8,230 nucleotides of DNA from Phycisphaerales bacterium (GTDB lineage: Bacteria > Planctomycetota > Phycisphaerae > Phycisphaerales > UBA1924). Where the stretch lies: contig JAJDDL010000253.1 in the NCBI GenBank assembly GCA_029260335.1, positions 1-8,230 on the forward strand. Reading direction: 5' to 3'. Under the pieces are notes generated by a model, which saw nothing but the letters and a program-made list of their open reading frames with translations, was not told where the DNA came from and did no database searches. Position 1 is the stretch's first letter. The number at the start of each line of letters is the position of its first letter. Below, piece by piece: positions 4,319 to 8,230 of the stretch. Both the position numbers and the translations under genes were made by a program.

Positions 4319-6550
4319 GTGCCAGCCAAGCCCAAACACGAGAAGAGGATCGGCGAGCTGCGAGACTTGCTCGAGCGGGCGAACCGGGCGTACTACACCG
4401 ATACGTCGCCCATCATGTCCGATCGGGAGTTTGATGAGCTGTTAAGCGAGTTGCAACGACTCGAAGCGGAGCATCCGGAACTCGATGATCCCAATAGCCC
4501 GTCCCGCCGAGTGGGCGGCGAGCCGATCGAGGGCTTCCAGACCGTCGCGCACGCAGTGCCGATGCTCAGCATCGACAACACGTACAGCGAGGAGGATCTC
4601 GCAGAATGGCACGCCCGGATGCTGCGCCTGATGGGCAAATCCGAGGGCGACTCGCTCTTTGGTGACGCCGAGCAAGCCGGAGGGCCACAAGCCGCGTTTT
4701 GTGTCGATCCCAAGGTCGATGGGGTCGCGATCAGCTTGCGCTACGAGCAAGGCGAGTTGGTGCGTGCCGTGACTCGGGGCGACGGGCGCAAGGGCGACGA
4801 TGTCACCCACGCGATCCGAACGATCCGTTCGATCCCGCTGAGGCTTCAGAGCAAGGGCAAGCTTCCTGCGGTGCTGGAGGTCCGAGGCGAGGCGTTCATC
4901 CCCAACATCGAGTTCGTGCGCATTAACGAGGAACGCGATGCCGAGGGACTCGAGGTGTTCATGAACCCTCGCAACGCCTGCGCGGGGACGCTCAAGAGCC
5001 TGGATCCAAAGGTCTCGGCGCGTCGCAAGCTTGGGTTTATTGCGCACGGGCGGGGTGAGATCGTCGACGGCTTCGCCGAGGGACACTCTCATTTCATTCG
5101 GCGGGTGGGTCAGTTGGGTCTGCCGGCGGGCGAGCACTTGCAACTCTGTTCGACGCTCCAGGAGATTGTGGAGGCGATCAGGCGATTCGACGCCGATCGC
5201 CATGATCTGGCATTCGCGACCGACGGCATGGTCGTTCGCGTCGATTCGTATGACGCGCAGGCGGCGATGGGCGCAACATCCAAGAGCCCGCGATGGGCGA
5301 TCGCGTACAAGTTCCCTGCCGAGCAGAAGCCAACGGTTCTGATCGGAGTTGATCACCAGGTTGGCAAGACCGGCAAGATCACGCCCAGAGCCGAGATGGA
5401 GCCGGTGCTGCTCAGCGGCACGATGGTCCGCCACGCAACCCTGCACAACTATGGGCAGATCGCCAAAAAGGACATCCGTATCGGAGACACGATCGAGGTC
5501 ACTAAAGCCGGCGAGATCATCCCGTACGTCCTGGGTGTGGTGCAGAGCAAACGCCCGAAGAGTGCCAAGAGGATTAAGCCGCCCGAGCACTGTCCGGTAT
5601 GTGACGCTCCGGTCGAGATTGGCGGACTCGAGGAAACCTCGGATCCGGCGGCGGAAACGACACGATTCTGTGTCAATCCAGAGTGTCCGGCACAGATTCG
5701 AGAGAAGCTCGTGTGGTTTGCGGCTCGAGGCCAGATGGATATCGACGGCTTGGGCGAGCGGACGATCGATCAGATTCGAGCCACGGCGTTGCCGAGCGAT
5801 GATCCCAGGAGGGCAGCACTCGGAGTACCGGCAGATGTTGCAGAGATTCCCCTAGGACATTTCGCCGACATTTTCGGCCTGAAGAACCATCAAGCGGCTC
5901 TTCTTAAACTGGATCGCATGGGCGAAAAGAAGGTGGAAAAGCTGTTATCTGGCATTGAGAGGGCAAAAGCTCGCGGATTGGCCAAAGTTGTAGCCGGAAT
6001 GGGCATCCGCCATGTAGGGACTTCAACGGCCCGATCGTTGGCTCGTATTTTTCATGACATTGAATCGCTGCTCGAGGCACCGGTCTGGCAACTCATGCCA
6101 AATGCCGTGAACTCCATGAGCGAGCAGCAACGGACAGATCTCACGGGATCCAACCAGAAAATCGCAGATCCAGCAGACACAGGCCTGGGGGCGTTGACCG
6201 CGCCGGTTGTTTACGCGTATTTGCACAGCGAAGCCGCCAAGAGCACATTTGACCGCTTGAAAGCAGCCGGTGTGAGCCTGAGGAGCGTGGATTACGTCTC
6301 TGCAACGGATGCGATCGATCGGCCGCTGAGCGGAAAGTCAATTGTGATAACTGGTACACTGGAGCGATTCAAGCGCCAAGAGCTCAAGGAACTATTGGAA
6401 CGATTGGGCGCCAAGGTATCGGGATCTGTGAGTGCAAATACTCACATTCTTGTTGTCGGTGCAAACCCCGGTTCAAAGCTGGCAAGAGCCAGAGAACTTA
6501 GGGTGGAAACCTGGGATGAGGCCAGAGTGAGCCAAGAACTGGCTATCTAG
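4319..6550 (+). CDS. ligA: NAD-dependent DNA ligase LigA
   Basis: Seals nicks in replication and repair using NAD+; cytoplasmic. 743 residues from GTG 4319, against about 670 usual. The frame opens at ATG 4262, but that start is 5 bp from the divergent gene's start, and homology to other LigA begins near KRIGELRDLL, so GTG is preferred. Domain Ia (about 8-85) has SDREFDELL and SPSRRVGG. The adenylation domain carries the nucleophile Lys132 in DPKVDG, LEVRGEAF with Glu191, NPRNACAG (216-223), TDGMVVRVD (301-309) and RWAIAYKFPAE with Lys331. The OB fold has ATLHN and DIRIGDT. The zinc finger uses Cys425, 428, 451 and 456. HhH repeats follow (GLGE, GIRHVG near 562), then a BRCT domain (about 670-741). 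Odd points: motif I has Asp130 for the usual Glu; motif IV has Arg307 for the usual Lys; extra residues occur before motif I, in the finger and in the last HhH; the 3' third has lower G+C. Confidence 0.95.
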   Translation: MPAKPKHEKRIGELRDLLERANRAYYTDTSPIMSDREFDELLSELQRLEAEHPELDDPNSPSRRVGGEPIEGFQTVAHAVPMLSIDNTYSEEDLAEWHARMLRLMGKSEGDSLFGDAEQAGGPQAAFCVDPKVDGVAISLRYEQGELVRAVTRGDGRKGDDVTHAIRTIRSIPLRLQSKGKLPAVLEVRGEAFIPNIEFVRINEERDAEGLEVFMNPRNACAGTLKSLDPKVSARRKLGFIAHGRGEIVDGFAEGHSHFIRRVGQLGLPAGEHLQLCSTLQEIVEAIRRFDADRHDLAFATDGMVVRVDSYDAQAAMGATSKSPRWAIAYKFPAEQKPTVLIGVDHQVGKTGKITPRAEMEPVLLSGTMVRHATLHNYGQIAKKDIRIGDTIEVTKAGEIIPYVLGVVQSKRPKSAKRIKPPEHCPVCDAPVEIGGLEETSDPAAETTRFCVNPECPAQIREKLVWFAARGQMDIDGLGERTIDQIRATALPSDDPRRAALGVPADVAEIPLGHFADIFGLKNHQAALLKLDRMGEKKVEKLLSGIERAKARGLAKVVAGMGIRHVGTSTARSLARIFHDIESLLEAPVWQLMPNAVNSMSEQQRTDLTGSNQKIADPADTGLGALTAPVVYAYLHSEAAKSTFDRLKAAGVSLRSVDYVSATDAIDRPLSGKSIVITGTLERFKRQELKELLERLGAKVSGSVSANTHILVVGANPGSKLARARELRVETWDEARVSQELAI

Positions 6551-6616
6551 GTAAGAGTTTCCATGCAGTTTAATGGGTGGTTCCGGGTAAAAAGGGGTGA
6601 ATCCCGCGATTGATTG

Positions 6617-6630
6617 GCACAAATTCGTGC
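6617..6630. promoter_or_regulatory. Operator-like inverted repeat GCAC-N6-GTGC
   Basis: GCACAAATTCGTGC pairs at 6 of 7 symmetric positions (only the A6621/C6626 pair fails). It lies just after a TTGATT hexamer and about 90 bp before the regulator start. The size and symmetry suit a dimeric helix-turn-helix protein; the neighbouring LuxR-type regulator is the obvious candidate, by inference. Confidence 0.35.
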
Positions 6631-6686
6631 ATGGTAGTTGATTAGTAGCTAGGGTTTCTCGTTAGAACCTGGGTCAAAAGACCAAG

Positions 6687-6718
6687 GGAAACATGGGCAT
6701 TTTGCATGGGGTGTTTCC
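6687..6718. promoter_or_regulatory. Inverted repeat abutting the regulator start codon
   Basis: GGAAACA (6687-6693) is a perfect inverted repeat of TGTTTCC (6712-6718), with 18 nt between, and the second arm ends directly at the GTG at 6719. An inner GCA-TTT-TGC can also pair. As RNA this would fold the only ribosome-binding-like run (GGGGTG, 6708-6713) partly into a hairpin; as DNA it could be an operator. Confidence 0.4.
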
Positions 6719-7360
6719 GTGACAGCAACCTTGGAAGGCGACCATTTGAAACTTGCGAGTGATCAAGCGTGGGAAGCTCTGGTGCAGACACCAGGGGTTG
6801 GAGTGAACGTTTGCACCGGAGACGGGCGAACGCTCTTCGCCAACGACACCGACAACGAGCTTTATTTCGGCGATGGCAGCAAGGGGTCCGACTCTTATGA
6901 GTGGTCGGGACGATTCCCCAAGGCCTGGTCGGCCGAACGGCTGGAATACGTGAAAAACGCGCTCAGCAGCGGCCAATCGCTGCGTGTTCGGTCGGTTTGG
7001 CGCGGGGCACAGCTTGTGTCGCTCTTCCAGCCGATCGCGGGCGAGGATCAGTGTTTGATCGTGAGCAACAAGGTCGCCGGCCCCTTGGGTGAGTCAATGG
7101 CGGACATTGCCCGCTCGCGATTCGTGAGTCTGGGCGTGATGTCCAAGCTCAGCCCTCGCGAGGTCGAGGTCATCGCGCTCATTGGCCGGGGCTTGCCAAC
7201 GCGGGATATCGCCGAGCTGTTGGACCTCAGTCCGAAGACGGTCGAGAAGCACCGCGATGCGATCGTGCGCAAGGTTGGCGAGCGGAGTCGAATCCGCTTG
7301 GCCGAGTACGCGTACGACGCGGGGCTTGAGCCCGAGGACGCGAAACTCGATCGCGTCTAG
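6719..7360 (+). CDS. PAS-like/LuxR-family transcription regulator
   Basis: 213-residue DNA-binding regulator. The C-terminal 144-199 is a LuxR/GerE helix-turn-helix: LSPREVEVIALIGRG, then T-x-x-I-A-E-L-L-D-L and the recognition helix S-P-K-T-V-E-K-H-R-D, ending R-K-V-G. The N-terminal part (about 15-120) looks like a PAS-type sensor: W-E-A-L-V-Q-T-P-G-V-G-V then G-R-T-L-F-A-N-D near 36-43, and a strand-like stretch RSVWRGAQLVSLFQPI (91-106). There is no receiver domain and no phospho-acceptor pattern, so the input is probably a ligand or protein contact rather than a histidine kinase. The start is GTG 6719; no ATG is in frame nearby, and the ribosome-binding match is weak (GGGGTG, 5 nt spacing) and inside an inverted repeat. 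Targets are unknown. It is convergent with the CPBP gene. Confidence 0.87.
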   Translation: MTATLEGDHLKLASDQAWEALVQTPGVGVNVCTGDGRTLFANDTDNELYFGDGSKGSDSYEWSGRFPKAWSAERLEYVKNALSSGQSLRVRSVWRGAQLVSLFQPIAGEDQCLIVSNKVAGPLGESMADIARSRFVSLGVMSKLSPREVEVIALIGRGLPTRDIAELLDLSPKTVEKHRDAIVRKVGERSRIRLAEYAYDAGLEPEDAKLDRV

Positions 7361-7367
7361 GCGACGC
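7353..7367. terminator. Weak hairpin at the regulator stop codon
   Basis: GCGTC (7353-7357) pairs with GACGC (7363-7367) around TAGGC, which contains the stop codon. An overlapping alternative stem, GCGA/TCGC at 7361-7376, leads into CTTTG. There is no real T run. It may mark the 3' end between two convergent genes, but it is a poor intrinsic terminator. Confidence 0.25.
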
Positions 7368-7374
7368 TTCGCTC

Positions 7375-7406
7375 GCTTTGTCACATCAAGGCTTTGTCAC
7401 ACCAAG
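7375..7406. repeat. 16-bp tandem duplication at the convergent gene junction
   Basis: GCTTTGTCACATCAAG (7375-7390) is followed directly by GCTTTGTCACACCAAG (7391-7406), 15 of 16 identical. The second copy covers the stop codon and last two codons of the CPBP gene; the first copy lies in the 36-bp gap after the regulator gene. It looks like a slippage duplication. Confidence 0.75.
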
Positions 7407-8164
7407 AGATTCGCGGCGATGTCTGCGATCACATGGGCGATGACGCATGGCCAAAGCCTGTTGGTCAAGATGAAGATGAAGCCCGTGATTCCGCCGAAGA
7501 GGATGGCGCTGAAGACCCCGTAGGGCCCTTGGTACGCGTGATACGACGCGAAGAGGGCCGTCGAGATCGCTACGGCAGCGACGGGAGAGCCGAGCAAGTG
7601 GCGAAGTCGCGTGATGAGGTAGCCCCTCATCACCAGTTCCTCGGCAAAGCCATTGGCGATCGACATCGCCACGAGCCAAACCACGCCGGCGGTGCCAAGC
7701 GGCGCGGCACCCTTACCTGATCCGAGATCAAGCCACTCAGTTGGGATTGCTCCAATCTGGCCAAGGTGCCACACGAAGATCGCGGTGTGGTAATACAACC
7801 ACCACCAGCAGTAGAACATGATCGCACCCGAGACCAGATCCACGACCAAGTAGGGTCTGCCCAAGCCGATCGATGCGCAGCCGTCCCCATTCAGCTTCAG
7901 GATGTAGAGCACGACTGCGCTGATGCTCAATGAGCGGATGATGAGAGCAACCGATTGCAGGGCGAATGAACTCCACTCGGCAGACGGATCTACAAGTGCC
8001 ATGAACGCGTTGAACAGATCGGGCACGAAGGCGAGAGCCAGAACAACGAGGACCTCCATTTGGATCCGCCGTTTGTCGCCGAGCGGGGCGGGCAACGGCG
8101 CGAACATCTGATGGTCCAGTGACTCTTGCGCTTCTGCTTCTTGAGGTTCTTGAGGTTCATCCAT
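7397..8164 (-). CDS. CPBP-family intramembrane metalloprotease homologue (CAAX/Abi)
   Basis: Integral membrane protein, 255 residues, of the CPBP (CAAX protease/bacteriocin-processing, 'Abi') family. The three family motifs are present: E-E-x-x-x-R at 175-180 (EELVMR), F-x-x-x-H at 205-209 (FASYH) and H-x-x-x-D at 244-248 (HVIAD). These Glu and His residues form the metal-dependent active site inside the membrane in characterised relatives. About seven hydrophobic segments are visible: roughly 36-57, 68-90, 105-133, 158-173, 195-210, 214-234 and 238-254. The first 30 residues are acidic and repetitive (EPQEPQEAEAQE) and should stay in the cytoplasm. The ATG at 8164 has no good ribosome binding site; Met20 (8107) is an alternative. 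In bacteria these proteins act in peptide processing, bacteriocin self-immunity or unknown roles; nothing nearby points to a bacteriocin, so the substrate is open. Confidence 0.88.
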   Translation of the reverse strand: MDEPQEPQEAEAQESLDHQMFAPLPAPLGDKRRIQMEVLVVLALAFVPDLFNAFMALVDPSAEWSSFALQSVALIIRSLSISAVVLYILKLNGDGCASIGLGRPYLVVDLVSGAIMFYCWWWLYYHTAIFVWHLGQIGAIPTEWLDLGSGKGAAPLGTAGVVWLVAMSIANGFAEELVMRGYLITRLRHLLGSPVAAVAISTALFASYHAYQGPYGVFSAILFGGITGFIFILTNRLWPCVIAHVIADIAANLLV

Positions 8165-8230
8165 GGCAGGTTCAGGGTACCGGAATCCGCCTAGGTTCCA
8201 TCACTTGGCTTGAGGTGTGCAAGGACGGCT
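8165..8230 (-). promoter_or_regulatory. Upstream region of the CPBP gene
   Basis: 66 bases to the window edge. On the minus strand a TACCCT hexamer (plus 8174-8179) lies 9 nt before the ATG at 8164, a weak TAnnnT match. No Shine-Dalgarno and no full promoter are evident. Confidence 0.2.

Larger units (their letters stand above)
6551..6718 (+). other. Intergenic region upstream of the LuxR-type regulator
   Basis: 168 bases without a credible gene, visibly richer in A+T than the coding DNA around it. It holds two inverted repeats (listed separately), two TTGATT hexamers at 6610-6615 and 6638-6643 (28 bp apart), and a small GGTC-AAAA-GACC hairpin at 6672-6683. I find no convincing -35/-10 pair and no T-run terminator for ligA. 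It probably contains the regulator's promoter and a leader. Confidence 0.5.

Noticed and set aside
4442..5590. A 382-codon open frame antisense to ligA
   Set aside because: It mirrors a well-conserved LigA coding sequence and shows no domain or start signal of its own.
7397..8164. CPBP gene as part of a bacteriocin or abortive-infection cluster
   Set aside because: No precursor peptide, transporter or defence gene is next to it; the family is widespread in ordinary chromosomal settings.
1..8230. A multi-gene defence, mobile or biosynthetic system
   Set aside because: The genes alternate in direction, belong to unrelated housekeeping or surface functions, and no transposase, integrase, CRISPR repeat or terminal repeat is seen.

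Overview
The window reads as gene-dense chromosomal DNA, roughly 60% G+C by eye, from a planctomycete, most likely of the Phycisphaerae/Phycisphaerales type. This rests on three things: a secreted protein ending in a PLPG-type PEP-CTERM-like sorting tail with a terminal RRRR, a Tat-exported Gfo/Idh/MocA oxidoreductase of the sort planctomycetes carry in large numbers, and a LigA with lineage-type insertions. The assignment is inference from protein style, not a database match.

Layout. 2-772 (+): exported PEP-CTERM-like protein, possibly cut by the window edge, closed by a strong hairpin terminator at 799-828. 876-1253 (-): small lipoprotein. 1295-2602 (+): Tat-signal Gfo/Idh/MocA oxidoreductase, divergent from the lipoprotein across only about 41 bp that hold a 20-bp imperfect palindrome. 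2609-3493 (-): FolD-like methylene-tetrahydrofolate dehydrogenase, tail-to-tail with the oxidoreductase (6 bp between stops). 3561-4256 (-): DUF3891-like protein, same direction as folD. 4319-6550 (+): NAD-dependent DNA ligase LigA. 6551-6718: AT-richer intergenic stretch with two inverted repeats. 6719-7360 (+): PAS-like/LuxR-type transcription regulator. 7397-8164 (-): CPBP-family (CAAX/Abi) membrane protease homologue, convergent with the regulator.

The genes do not form one pathway. They alternate in direction, and only DUF3891-folD could be co-transcribed. No mobile element, CRISPR array, tRNA or rRNA is visible.

The strongest surprise is in folD. All three residues that define the bifunctional dehydrogenase/cyclohydrolase active site (Lys, Gln and Asp at human positions 56, 100 and 125) are changed, to Gln, His and Glu, while the Tyr and the C-terminal PGGVGPMT motif remain. 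This predicts a protein that has lost cyclohydrolase activity or is otherwise repurposed. LigA has conservative changes at two usually fixed active-site positions, and its 3' third is clearly lower in G+C. folD and ligA both lack a Shine-Dalgarno and both carry a TAnnnT hexamer exactly 7 nt before the preferred start, which suggests leaderless transcripts.
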